Virus record (IMG/VR): IMGVR_UViG_3300034072_002219
Location: 1-30,927 of that record
Source of the DNA: a virus
Length of the DNA stretch: 30,927 nucleotides
Direction: 5' to 3' (one strand)
Part shown: positions 20,895-28,665 of the stretch, in pieces
Layout of the letters: every line of letters starts with the position of its first letter
Position numbering within the stretch: position 1 is the first letter of the stretch
Made by a program: the position numbers and the translations under genes
The notes under the pieces: generated by a model
What the model saw: the letters and a program-made list of their open reading frames with translations, nothing else
Databases searched by the model: none
Told to the model about the DNA's origin: nothing

Positions 20895-21451
20895 TTGGCG
20901 GCGGCCTCTGCCGGCACCGCGACGCCGGCGGCGATCAGGTCGAGGGCTTGGCGGTGCATTTCGGCGGCACGGGCAGCAGCGGCCACAAGCTGTCGATCCT
21001 CGACGGCGGGGCGACAAACCAGGTCGGCAGCGGGATCGGATCCGTGAAGGCCCGGCTGAGCGGGATCGGGCTGGGGCAGATCGGCACCGCTGGGCTGACC
21101 TGCAACTGCCGGGCAGCGCAGGCGGGCAGCAGCATCGGCAGCGCTGCGGACGCGATCATAATAGGCAGGCGCTTCATGGTCGGACTTTCCTGCAAGGGCG
21201 CCGGCGATCGTCGCCGGGGCGTGGTTGACGGTGGCCTGGTCGATGCCCGCGCGCTTCGACGCGTCCTGCTTCCGGGTGATAGTCGCAGTGGCGGTGGCGA
21301 GGCGGGCGCTCAGCCCGTCGATCCAGAGGAAACCCTCGATCCGAATGGTCTGGACGGCGAGCGCCACGGCCAGGCCGATCGCCACGATCGCGGTGGCGAG
21401 TGCGGCACCCTGGGCAGCGCGTTGCGTGAGCGAGGCAAAGGGGTTGGGCAT
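20891..21451 (-). CDS. Rz: Rz-like inner-membrane spanin
   Basis: 186 residues with one N-terminal membrane segment (about residues 17-36, LATAIVAIGLAVALAVQTI) and a periplasmic helical part (GLSARLATATATITRKQDA; QLVAAAARAAEMHRQALDLI), the plan of an i-spanin. It lies after the endolysin and contains an out-of-frame lipoprotein ORF, the classic Rz/Rz1 arrangement. Together they would disrupt the outer membrane at lysis. The middle part (GQPSGADLPQPDPAQPG) is low-complexity where Rz1 overlaps. Confidence 0.78.
   Translation of the reverse strand: MPNPFASLTQRAAQGAALATAIVAIGLAVALAVQTIRIEGFLWIDGLSARLATATATITRKQDASKRAGIDQATVNHAPATIAGALAGKSDHEAPAYYDRVRSAADAAARLRCPAVAGQPSGADLPQPDPAQPGLHGSDPAADLVCRPAVEDRQLVAAAARAAEMHRQALDLIAAGVAVPAEAAAK
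20935..21177 (-). CDS. Rz1: Rz1-like outer-membrane spanin lipoprotein embedded in Rz
   Basis: 80 residues lying wholly inside Rz in another frame. MKRLPIMIASAALPMLLPAC has a lipoprotein signal peptide ending in a lipobox, with Cys20 as the lipidation site. The mature part is very rich in proline (PAVPICPSPIPLS, DPIPLPTW, LPVPPK), as in lambda Rz1. Start ATG at 21177; an upstream in-frame ATG at 21195 would add six residues. Confidence 0.78.
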   Translation of the reverse strand: MKRLPIMIASAALPMLLPACAARQLQVSPAVPICPSPIPLSRAFTDPIPLPTWFVAPPSRIDSLWPLLPVPPKCTAKPST

Positions 21452-21455
21452 GGCA

Positions 21456-21989
21456 TCAAGCCTCGTTGCTGGAGACCGCGGCGCCGGCGCCCGACGCGAC
21501 TTGGCGCGCGCCGGTGCGGGGTACGCCATCTGGCCAGCGGCGCGCGACGCAGCGCGACTTGCCGATGCGCATCACGTTGACGGCGTCGCTCTGGTTGCCG
21601 CCCAGGACATGGTAATAGGCGGCGTCCTCGGCGACGTAGAAGCCGACATGGCCGCCGCCCTCGCGTTCGAACACCAGCACGGCGCCGGGGGCGAGCTGGT
21701 CGGCGGTGAGCGGCGTTCCCCAACTCGCCCAGGACTTGGCGCGCAGCGCGATCTTCGGCGGAGTGAGGCCGGCCTGCTTGACGCACCAGGCCGCGAACAG
21801 GCCGCACCAGGGCACCGAGTCCGCGTTGTAGGCGGCGCCGAGCACGCCGACGCCGAGCCGCGCCGCCCAGCCCATGATCGTGGCGCTGTTCGGCACGCCG
21901 GGCACTTCCCGGGTGCCGATCAGCCCGCGCGCGATGGCGAGATAGGGCGGCTCGGCTGCGGTGGCGGGGCGGTTGGGCTGATCGGTCAT
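21456..21989 (-). CDS. Endolysin, NlpC/P60-CHAP-like peptidase (TIGR02594 type)
   Basis: 177 residues of the small cysteine-peptidase endolysin family. The catalytic core is VPWCGLFAAWCVKQAG (Cys62) with GGGHVGFYVAED (His114) and YYHVLGGNQSDAVNV. It should cut peptide bonds of peptidoglycan. There is no signal peptide, so release relies on the holin. ATG at 21989 overlaps the upstream gene as ATGA, and the gene lies between holin-like and spanin genes, a complete lysis cassette. Confidence 0.87.
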   Translation of the reverse strand: MTDQPNRPATAAEPPYLAIARGLIGTREVPGVPNSATIMGWAARLGVGVLGAAYNADSVPWCGLFAAWCVKQAGLTPPKIALRAKSWASWGTPLTADQLAPGAVLVFEREGGGHVGFYVAEDAAYYHVLGGNQSDAVNVMRIGKSRCVARRWPDGVPRTGARQVASGAGAAVSSNEA

Positions 21990-22150
21990 GGCTTTTCCTT
22001 TCGGCCGGCGCGGTCGAACAGGCGGTGGCCGGCGCGGGAGCCGGCGGGTTCGATGGCGCGGATGCGGGCATGGAGGCGGCGGGCGCGCCAGTAGCCGAAC
22101 AGGCAGAGCGCGGCCGACGCGAGGAAGACGACGAGGAACAGGTCCTTCAT
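21986..22150 (-). CDS. Small membrane protein in the lysis cassette
   Basis: 54 residues with one N-terminal hydrophobic segment (MKDLFLVVFLASAALCLFGYW) and a basic tail. Coupled to both neighbours by ATGA overlaps. It may be an antiholin, a second holin or a spanin-related part; the sequence does not decide. Confidence 0.7.
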   Translation of the reverse strand: MKDLFLVVFLASAALCLFGYWRARRLHARIRAIEPAGSRAGHRLFDRAGRKEKP

Positions 22151-22506
22151 GCGGCACCGTCCTGGGCTTCGCCCTGGATGCCGAGCCGCTTGCGGAAAAT
22201 GGTCTGGAGCGCATCGAGCGCAAAGGCGAAGCCTAGCGCGCCCATCACCATGGTGGCGATCACCACGCCCCAATCAGGCCAGGCCTTGAGCCGGCCGATG
22301 CCGAGCGCGACGGTGGCGAAGGCGGGCAGGGCGGACAGCTCGCTGAACACCAGCCAGCGGCGCTTGCGCTCCCACAGGCCAAGTGCTGCGGGATCGAGCG
22401 GCGGCTCGGGGGCGATGCCCCACAGCATCCAGCCGAGCCGCGCACCGACCATCGCCATGCCGCCGCACAGCGACCAGAGCCAGAGCAGGATATCTTCGAA
22501 TTTCAT
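22147..22506 (-). CDS. Holin-like membrane protein
   Basis: 119 residues with hydrophobic segments at about 5-28 (ILLWLWSLCGGMAMVGARLGWMLW), 52-70 (LVFSELSALPAFATVALGI) and 78-98 (DWGVVIATMVMGALGFAFAL), and a short polar tail. Size, three-segment plan and position just before the endolysin indicate a phage holin of the Sphingomonas/Rhizobium type. GGGAGG precedes the ATG at 22506. Confidence 0.72.
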   Translation of the reverse strand: MKFEDILLWLWSLCGGMAMVGARLGWMLWGIAPEPPLDPAALGLWERKRRWLVFSELSALPAFATVALGIGRLKAWPDWGVVIATMVMGALGFAFALDALQTIFRKRLGIQGEAQDGAA

Positions 22507-22534
22507 AGGTAAAGGCCTCCCGGCTCCTTGCGGA

Positions 22535-24964
22535 TCAACTATTGTTCCACTTCTCGACGATCGCGTAATAGGTGGCGCTCGTCACATCGACGGCCGACGA
22601 TGTTGGATTGAACACGCTGACACTGACGACGTCATTTGCGCTCACGCGCCCAGACACGATCAGGTCGCCGTAATTGAGCGAGCATGCGATATTCACCATG
22701 TCGCGCACCCGCGCGCCGGGCATCGGGATATCGAAACTGGCGTACCCAAGTGCTGCGATCGGCGGCAGGTTGTAGGTCAGCGGGCCGAGCAGCGTCTTGG
22801 CCGCATCGCGCCGCCAATAGGTGCCGTCCCACCGCCATCCGGTCTCACCGCGCGCGGCTTGATATTTGTGGAGGACATCGCCTGGCGCCCAGGTGCCGAC
22901 CGTGAGAGGTAGCACCCATTCGGCGGCAACCGCGTCGAAGGCTTCGGATACGCCAACGATAGACCAGCCGCCGTCAAGGGAAGGGTAGAAGCTGATATTC
23001 TGATTTGCGAGCAGGACGCGCTGGTTCAAATTGCGGTAATTATTCAGGTTGAACCCGTCCGCGCTGGCGACCAGTTCATTGAAGACGCCGCCATCCGAAG
23101 CGCAATTCTCGATGATGTTACCGAGAACGGTGGAAGCGACGGCACGTCGCGCCGTTCCGCTGGTACCGGTCATGCGGCTATTGCGGATGATGTTCGGCGC
23201 CGACTGAACGACAATCGCGTGCGTTCCGCCGGCGGCGACTTCCCAGCTACCACTTACCTCGAAGCCGGCAATGTCGGGATCGATCGTAATCGGCGACCTC
23301 GCTTTCGCGCGCCCGGTGATCACCGTATCGACGGACATGCCTGGGGCGTTCGGAAAGCGGGCATAGACGCCGATGCCGGAATCGTTTTCGACATCCACGT
23401 TCAGCGTCAGATCGCGCTGGTACCCACCGGCGAGCGCGTTGTTATCGCCGAACTCCATCTTGACGCCCGACGCGGTCGGATCCCCAAACACACGAACGAA
23501 CACGTCGAAGCGGCTGCGGCAGCAAATCCCTTTGATGTTGACCAACGCCTCGTTGGTCGGGGTTGCCCGGCGTCGCGTGACCGATGCTCGGCAGTCGCAG
23601 TCGACGGCATTGAAGAATTCCACGCCGGTGCAGTCCGGCTCCTGGACCGTGGCACTGAGACGCGCGCCGCGACCAAATTGAAGGTGGACGGTATCGTTGC
23701 GGTTCTCGGTGGTGATGTTGTTGTCGAGATTATAGACGCCGGGTCCCACAGCAACGACGTCCACCGATCCGCCGATGATCCCCTCCACCACGCAGACCGC
23801 CATGCCGACATCGGTGGCGAGAATGTTGATGCGGGATGCTGTCCACGAGCGGCCGCGTACCGCCTTCGGGGTCCCCACCGAAGGACTGGGGCTCGCGGCG
23901 ACACAGGTCAGGTTGAAGTCGCAGCCATAGATCCAGTTCAACTGGATATTCTGCGTCGCCTGATTGGTGTTGCGTGCGCGCGACGTGATGTTGCCGCGAC
24001 AGTTGGTAGCCCATTCGAGGAGGAGCCCGACGCCGGAACTTTCGCTGTCAAGCCAGTCGGCGTCGATGTTGCTGTCGATCACATAGCGCAGCGTGACCGA
24101 AACGTTGCGCAGCTTGAGGCGGGAAAGATCCACCCGCTTCGGCAACACCTTTGCGGCACTGATCGCGTACAGGGTATCCGTGCCGGCGTTATTGCTGACC
24201 GTCTGCGCATCGAGACCATAGGGGATGGACTGATGCAGCTTGATGACCAGGTTGGCGGTGTCCACCGCACGCACCTGCATCATCGCCGACCAGACGACAT
24301 TCCGCCCGCTGTTGTCGGTCCAGGCGCCGGGAAGATGGCCGCTCAGGACAACCCAATCGCCAGCCGCCAAGGGGCCGGTCAGTTCGGTGTATGCAAATTC
24401 CCGAGCGCCGGCGGTGATCGCCGTTTGCGCGGGCGTGATGGTGGTTCCCGTATCAACCGATCCGCCGAGCGTAAGCGACACCGGGCTTGCAGCCGTCAAC
24501 GTCGCATAGTCGATCGCGGTGACGGTGAGGGCAGAGAGCGAGGCGGCAAGCGCGAAGCTGCTGCCGCCGCCCGCAAAGGCGCCGCCGGTGGCCAGCGCAT
24601 CGGCAGCGCTCGCATAACGGGAAAGCTGCTTTCCCAGCGCGTCGATCATCGCGCGCGTAGCGACGACGCCGATCGCCGTACCGGCAGCATTGTACCAGGT
24701 CAGCGTGCCGGTCTGGTCGCTGATAAAGGTGCTGGGGGCGACCGTGTCTGCCACACCCTCTGCAATGGTCGCGTAATAGCGCGGCGGGAGGGAAGCGATG
24801 TCGCCGGCGGCTTGCGCCAGCGCCTCGGCATAGGGGGCTGCGATCCGTTCGAAATACTGGGCGCCGGAGGTCCGGCGGGTAACGCCGCCCTTTACCACGG
24901 GCATCAGCTCGGTGCCGTCGACATCGGCCGTGGCGAGGATGGGCAGATTGCTGATCTTTGCCAT
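22535..24964 (-). CDS. Tailspike-like receptor-binding protein (beta-helix)
   Basis: 809 residues. The N-terminal 110 residues (AKISNLPILATADVDGTELMPVVKGGVTRRTSGAQYF) match the virion-attachment head found on many phage tail proteins. Residues about 300-620 have repeated short strands with Asn/Asp turns (SRINILATDVGMAVCVVEGIIGGSVDVVAVG), typical of a parallel beta-helix as in pectate lyases and tailspike depolymerases. The C-terminal 160 residues would be the trimer or receptor domain. It may bind or cut host polysaccharide; no catalytic site can be assigned. It is a second adsorption protein beside the gpH-type fibre. Codons are somewhat less GC-rich than in the structural genes. Confidence 0.75.
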   Translation of the reverse strand: MAKISNLPILATADVDGTELMPVVKGGVTRRTSGAQYFERIAAPYAEALAQAAGDIASLPPRYYATIAEGVADTVAPSTFISDQTGTLTWYNAAGTAIGVVATRAMIDALGKQLSRYASAADALATGGAFAGGGSSFALAASLSALTVTAIDYATLTAASPVSLTLGGSVDTGTTITPAQTAITAGAREFAYTELTGPLAAGDWVVLSGHLPGAWTDNSGRNVVWSAMMQVRAVDTANLVIKLHQSIPYGLDAQTVSNNAGTDTLYAISAAKVLPKRVDLSRLKLRNVSVTLRYVIDSNIDADWLDSESSGVGLLLEWATNCRGNITSRARNTNQATQNIQLNWIYGCDFNLTCVAASPSPSVGTPKAVRGRSWTASRINILATDVGMAVCVVEGIIGGSVDVVAVGPGVYNLDNNITTENRNDTVHLQFGRGARLSATVQEPDCTGVEFFNAVDCDCRASVTRRRATPTNEALVNIKGICCRSRFDVFVRVFGDPTASGVKMEFGDNNALAGGYQRDLTLNVDVENDSGIGVYARFPNAPGMSVDTVITGRAKARSPITIDPDIAGFEVSGSWEVAAGGTHAIVVQSAPNIIRNSRMTGTSGTARRAVASTVLGNIIENCASDGGVFNELVASADGFNLNNYRNLNQRVLLANQNISFYPSLDGGWSIVGVSEAFDAVAAEWVLPLTVGTWAPGDVLHKYQAARGETGWRWDGTYWRRDAAKTLLGPLTYNLPPIAALGYASFDIPMPGARVRDMVNIACSLNYGDLIVSGRVSANDVVSVSVFNPTSSAVDVTSATYYAIVEKWNNS

Positions 24965-25425
24965 CAGGCGTCTCCGAACACTGGCCAGAGGGGGTTGGTG
25001 GCGACGGGAAAGCCGGGCAGCGCATCGTCTTCGGCCGCGGCAACCAGCTCCTCGATCGCGCCAGAGGCAGCGCGGATCGCGTCGATCGCCGAGAAGCGCA
25101 CCGAGCCTTCGTCGTTCGGCATCCGCAGGTCATTGAGCTGGCGCCAGATCGGGCTGACCAGACCGATGCGGCGATAGGCTTCCGCCTTGATCGCGCGGAC
25201 CAGCGCGGCCCGGCGCTCCGTGGGGGCGATCACCGGGGCGGCCGCGATCGGCGCGCTGGTTTCTGGGCAACAAGACAACACCCCGCCGGCCGCGAGCTGC
25301 GCCATGCAGTTCGCATGCACGCTTGCATCGACCGGCACCGCGTCCTCGGGGATCTGGCTGGAGATGTCGGGGAGGTAGAAGCCGTGGGTGGACGGGCTCC
25401 ACAGCAAGTTGTCCTGGTCGGTCAT
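24964..25425 (-). CDS. Tail fibre assembly protein (Tfa-like)
   Basis: 153 residues. NLLWSPSTHGFYLPDISSQIPEDAVPVDASVHANCMAQLAAGG resembles the start of tail fibre assembly chaperones, and the C-terminal part is helical with a short aromatic end (LPGFPVATNPLWPVFGDA). It follows the fibre gene with an ATGA overlap, where Tfa proteins are expected, and precedes the tailspike with a TGATG overlap. It may help fold either one. Confidence 0.65.
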   Translation of the reverse strand: MTDQDNLLWSPSTHGFYLPDISSQIPEDAVPVDASVHANCMAQLAAGGVLSCCPETSAPIAAAPVIAPTERRAALVRAIKAEAYRRIGLVSPIWRQLNDLRMPNDEGSVRFSAIDAIRAASGAIEELVAAAEDDALPGFPVATNPLWPVFGDA

Positions 25426-26471
25426 GCGATGCCCTCCGCCCGCCAGTTGACGCCGGAGAGCGCACCGTCGCCGCCGCTGGACGGGTCCTGGATCCAGAGC
25501 TGCACCTGGGTGGTGCTCCGGGTGCCGACGATTTCCTGGAAGAAATTGTCGTAGTCGCCGCCGCCAGGGATCACGGGGGTCAGCTGCAGATCATAGTCGG
25601 TGTTGGCGAAGGCGATCGGGAAGGTGATCGTAACCGCCTGCTGCCCGTTGTAGCTGGAACGGGCCAGTCCGCGTTGCACCAGCGTGCCCCCGGGGAAGAC
25701 CTCATAGCCGATAGCACCGCGCTGCCGGGGAAGGCCGCCAAACGCCGCCGGGGTGACCGCCTTGTCGGTCGCCAATGCCGCCTGCAGTTCGGCGGCGCTG
25801 GCCGCCGTGACCGTCAGGTTGCGATCGGCGCCCAGATCGCCGCCGCCGGTGACCAGCCCGCCGCCCGTAATGGAGCGGCTGGCGACTGCCGATATCGCTG
25901 TCCCCAGGTCGACAATCGCCGACAGGATCGAGGCCAGTCTCGCGCGGAGCGTCTTCGGCGTGACGATGGTTTCGGCGTCGTCGCCAGCGTCGTCCGCTGC
26001 GTTCACCCGGTCCTGCGTTGCCAGCTTGGCCACGCCGCGCGTCGTCTCGGTGGCGGGCGGCCAGGTGAAGATGGCATTGCCGAAATCGATCGACGCGCCG
26101 AAATCGCCGGCGAAGCGGATATCGAAGGCGAGCAGCGCGAAGGCGAGCGACGCCTTGAACAGCACGGGATCGGCCTGGCTGTAGGTGGCGATCAGCGTGC
26201 CGTCGCTGGCGAACAGGCCGAAGCCGGTGGCCGTCCAGACATCGGCGGAGGTGTCGTAGACCGTCACGTGCGCGATGTTGGGCGCGGCCGCCACGCCCGA
26301 GGTAACCGGCAGCCGCTTGAACTCGCCGGGCAAGGCGGTGATCGTCGGCGCGGCATCGAACGGCGTGGCCGTGAGACCGAGCTGCGAAATCACCATCTGG
26401 TCGGAGCCAGACTCGCCCTGGACGGCGGCGGCGCCGGCCTCGGTGAGTTGCAGGATTAGCGGATTGGCCAT
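25422..26471 (-). CDS. H: Tail fibre protein (gpH-like)
   Basis: 349 residues. The N-terminal 130 residues match P2 gpH-type fibres (LTEAGAAAVQ ... VTVYDTSADVWTATGFGLFASDGTLIATYSQADPVLFKASLAFALLAFDIRF). The motif ATETTRGVAKLATQDRVNAADDAGDDAETIVTPKTL is a widespread fibre linker, and the C-terminal domain (QAVTITFPIAFANTDYDLQLTP) is a gp53-like tip found on short fibres. It is shorter than P2 gpH (669 residues), lacking most shaft repeats. It follows I by 3 bases. Confidence 0.85.
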   Translation of the reverse strand: MANPLILQLTEAGAAAVQGESGSDQMVISQLGLTATPFDAAPTITALPGEFKRLPVTSGVAAAPNIAHVTVYDTSADVWTATGFGLFASDGTLIATYSQADPVLFKASLAFALLAFDIRFAGDFGASIDFGNAIFTWPPATETTRGVAKLATQDRVNAADDAGDDAETIVTPKTLRARLASILSAIVDLGTAISAVASRSITGGGLVTGGGDLGADRNLTVTAASAAELQAALATDKAVTPAAFGGLPRQRGAIGYEVFPGGTLVQRGLARSSYNGQQAVTITFPIAFANTDYDLQLTPVIPGGGDYDNFFQEIVGTRSTTQVQLWIQDPSSGGDGALSGVNWRAEGIA

Positions 26472-26474
26472 CGC

Positions 26475-27125
26475 CTATTGCTCCAGATATTCGGCGCCGT
26501 CGCCGTCGCCGTCGCGGATCGGCTCGCCGTCTTCGGTCTGCAGGACGAGGCCCCAGTTGCGGCTGGTATCGAGCGCCGCATCATAGTCGGCGCGGGCCAG
26601 CGTGCCGGTCATCCCGGCGGTAGCGAGGTAGATCGACAGCTGCGCCGACAGCGTCTGGACGAAATCGAAGTGTGCGCGCAGCGGCTTGGCGGCGGCGACG
26701 TCGCGGATGATCGCATCGGCCACCTCGGCGGTGAGGAAGCTGGTGGGCACCTCGGCGATGTCGGCGCGGATCTGGAAGCTGTGCGGGCGGCCGCGCGGGG
26801 TGGTTTCCCACCATTCGAGGATGCGCAGCAGCGGGTGGAAGCGGGCCAGCACCTGTTCCACCGCCGCGCGGCTGCCCTTGATCTTGTGGAAGGCGACGGC
26901 GCCGGCGACGGCCGCGCGCTTTTCCGCCACGCTCCAGTTCGTGTCCCAATGGCTGATCGCCAAGCCCCAGCCGAGGAACGGCAGCACCTCCGCCGGGCAG
27001 GCGGCGGGATCGAGCATGGTCTCCAGCGTCGAATAGTCGATGTCCGCGCGCATCGCGGCCTCGATCGCGCGCATGCTGGCGGTGGCGTTAGGCGGCAACA
27101 GGGTGGTGGCGCGGGTGTCGGTCAC
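26475..27125 (-). CDS. I: Baseplate protein gpI
   Basis: 216 residues of the P2 tail protein I family: LLPPNATASMRAIEAAMRADIDYSTLETMLDPAACPAEVLPFLGWGLAISHWDTNWSVAEKRAAV and HKIKGSRAAVEQVL are conserved. It belongs to the baseplate wedge to which fibres attach. GTG at 27125 overlaps the J stop as GTGA. The C-terminal 60 residues extend beyond P2 gpI. Confidence 0.92.
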   Translation of the reverse strand: MTDTRATTLLPPNATASMRAIEAAMRADIDYSTLETMLDPAACPAEVLPFLGWGLAISHWDTNWSVAEKRAAVAGAVAFHKIKGSRAAVEQVLARFHPLLRILEWWETTPRGRPHSFQIRADIAEVPTSFLTAEVADAIIRDVAAAKPLRAHFDFVQTLSAQLSIYLATAGMTGTLARADYDAALDTSRNWGLVLQTEDGEPIRDGDGDGAEYLEQ

Positions 27126-28117
27126 AGCTCGGTGCCCCCAATGGTGACGGACACGCTGGTGGGATTGCCGATCTGCGCGTCGCTGATCGGGATATCGTCC
27201 GGCGGCGAGATCAGGTTGACGCGCTGGACGTTGCCGACGTGCAGCGCCGCGATGATCGCAGAGCGGGCGACGTCCCGGCCGAGCTTGCGGATGCTGGCGA
27301 GGTGGGCGGCAAGCGCGGCCCGGGCGGTATCGAGGATCAGCGTCTGATCCGGGCCGGCGAAGACGTAGATCTCGGCGACGATTGCGAAGTCGACGCGCTG
27401 GGCGGGCTGGACGATCACGCGATCGGTGAGCGGGCGGACATCGCCCTGCAGCGCCGTGTCGACCGCAGCGAGCAGCGTCGCATCTGGCACGCCGGTGGTG
27501 GTATTGGCCAGCACCGTCACGCGGACGTCGCCGGGCCAGTCGGCGCTATCGAGCGCCGTTGTCATCGCGCCGGTCAGCGCGGCAGAAGCGCCGTGGTCGG
27601 CGAGCACCTGCAGCACCAGCGCGCGAATGTCTGCCGGCGTTGGCGAGGTCGCGGTAGCATCGGCGACTTGGCCCGAGGCGGACAGCGCGTGGTAGATATA
27701 GGCCTGTTCCGGCCCGGCGACGCTGAACTGGTGGGGGGCAAGCTGGATCCGGCGCTTATAGTCGGTGTCGCTCTCCATCACGGCGGCGGTGGTGCCGGTG
27801 GCCGGCGTGACGGTGAGGCGCGGGCAATCGACCATGGCGCCGAGCTGGTCGAGGTCATCGCCTTCCGCGAATGCCAGCAGGCGGGCCTTGGCGACTTCGT
27901 TGAACGCCTGCGCGAGGTTCAGCTCGTCATAGCTGTCGGCGAGCAGCAGCTTGTAGGCGGGATCGCTTTCGACCAGCGCCGTGAAGTCCGGGTAGAGCCC
28001 CGTGAGGCGCGCGACCTTGGCGGCCAGCCGCGTCTCGAAATCCGGCTGCGTGACCAGCGTCGGCGCGGGCAGCGCGGAAAGGTCCACCGAGGGAGAGGAG
28101 GCGATCGAACCGACCAT
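27122..28117 (-). CDS. J: Baseplate wedge protein gpJ
   Basis: 331 residues of the baseplate J family. Landmarks: LVESDPAYKLLLADSYDELNLAQAFNEVAKARLLAFAEGDDLDQLGAMVDCPRL, SDTDYKRRIQLAPHQFSVAGPEQAYIYHALSASGQVADA and VRPLTDRVIVQPAQRVDF. First gene of a predicted Ogr-driven operon; its ATG at 28117 has no good ribosome-binding site, which fits a leaderless or nearly leaderless mRNA. Confidence 0.94.
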   Translation of the reverse strand: MVGSIASSPSVDLSALPAPTLVTQPDFETRLAAKVARLTGLYPDFTALVESDPAYKLLLADSYDELNLAQAFNEVAKARLLAFAEGDDLDQLGAMVDCPRLTVTPATGTTAAVMESDTDYKRRIQLAPHQFSVAGPEQAYIYHALSASGQVADATATSPTPADIRALVLQVLADHGASAALTGAMTTALDSADWPGDVRVTVLANTTTGVPDATLLAAVDTALQGDVRPLTDRVIVQPAQRVDFAIVAEIYVFAGPDQTLILDTARAALAAHLASIRKLGRDVARSAIIAALHVGNVQRVNLISPPDDIPISDAQIGNPTSVSVTIGGTEL

Positions 28118-28182
28118 GGCCCCGGCATGGCGCGGTGCCCCGCGCGCGCGGAAGGGGGCAGCGGTGTAGAGGGGCGTTCTAC
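28118..28182 (-). promoter_or_regulatory. Ogr-type late promoter candidate upstream of J
   Basis: Dyad GTAGA-N7-TCTAC (28166-28182), a perfect five-base palindrome centred 57 bases before the J start. CTCTACAC, CCCCCTTC and GCGCCAT (ending nine bases before the ATG) recur with nearly equal spacing upstream of W, while the coding sequences around them differ. The fixed layout and the Ogr-like gene make an activator-dependent late promoter likely. Confidence 0.65.
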
Positions 28183-28665
28183 CTAGCGCCTATCGGGATC
28201 GAGCAGATCGGATGCGACTTCCAGCGCGGTAAGGCGATCGCTTTCGGAGAAACCGAGCAGGCGTCGCACCGGATATTTGGCGCGGATCGTGCGGCCGTTG
28301 CGCAGGCGGCCAACGCGATCGGTCTCGCCGAAATGGTGGACGGCGGCAACCCGGTCGATCGAGCCGGCGGACGGGGTAATCTCCACGCCGTCAGCATCCA
28401 CGATCAGGCGCCAGGACTTCATGACCCGAAGGCGGCGAAACATCCTGCTTCCCGCCTTCTTCCGCACCCTGCCCCGCTCGTTGACCGAGGCCTTGCGCGG
28501 CCGCATCGCGCCGCCCTCCGGTTCGACGTTTGCGGAGATGCGCAGCAGGTTGGCGCGGCGCAGGGCCTGGCCCAGCTTGAACGCAGCCGCGCGCCGGCGG
28601 CCCGGTTCCATGCCGGCCAGGATGCGGGCGAACCAGCGCTCGAATTCCGCCAGGTCCTCGGCCAT
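28183..28665 (-). CDS. S: Tail completion protein gpS
   Basis: 160 residues of the P2 gpS / virion morphogenesis family: LAEFERWFARILAGMEPGRRRAAAFKLGQALRRANLLRISANVEPEGGAM, then VMKSWRLIVDADGVEI and HHFGETDRVGRLRNGRTIRAKYPVRRLLGFSESD. It is needed to finish tails. ATG at 28665 shares a base with the R stop. Its TAG stop touches the J promoter dyad. Confidence 0.9.
   Translation of the reverse strand: MAEDLAEFERWFARILAGMEPGRRRAAAFKLGQALRRANLLRISANVEPEGGAMRPRKASVNERGRVRKKAGSRMFRRLRVMKSWRLIVDADGVEITPSAGSIDRVAAVHHFGETDRVGRLRNGRTIRAKYPVRRLLGFSESDRLTALEVASDLLDPDRR

Noticed and set aside
23219-25177. A 652-residue plus-strand ORF opposite the tailspike and Tfa-like genes.
   Set aside because: Arg/Gly/Ala/Asp-rich antisense shadow of recognisable minus-strand proteins.
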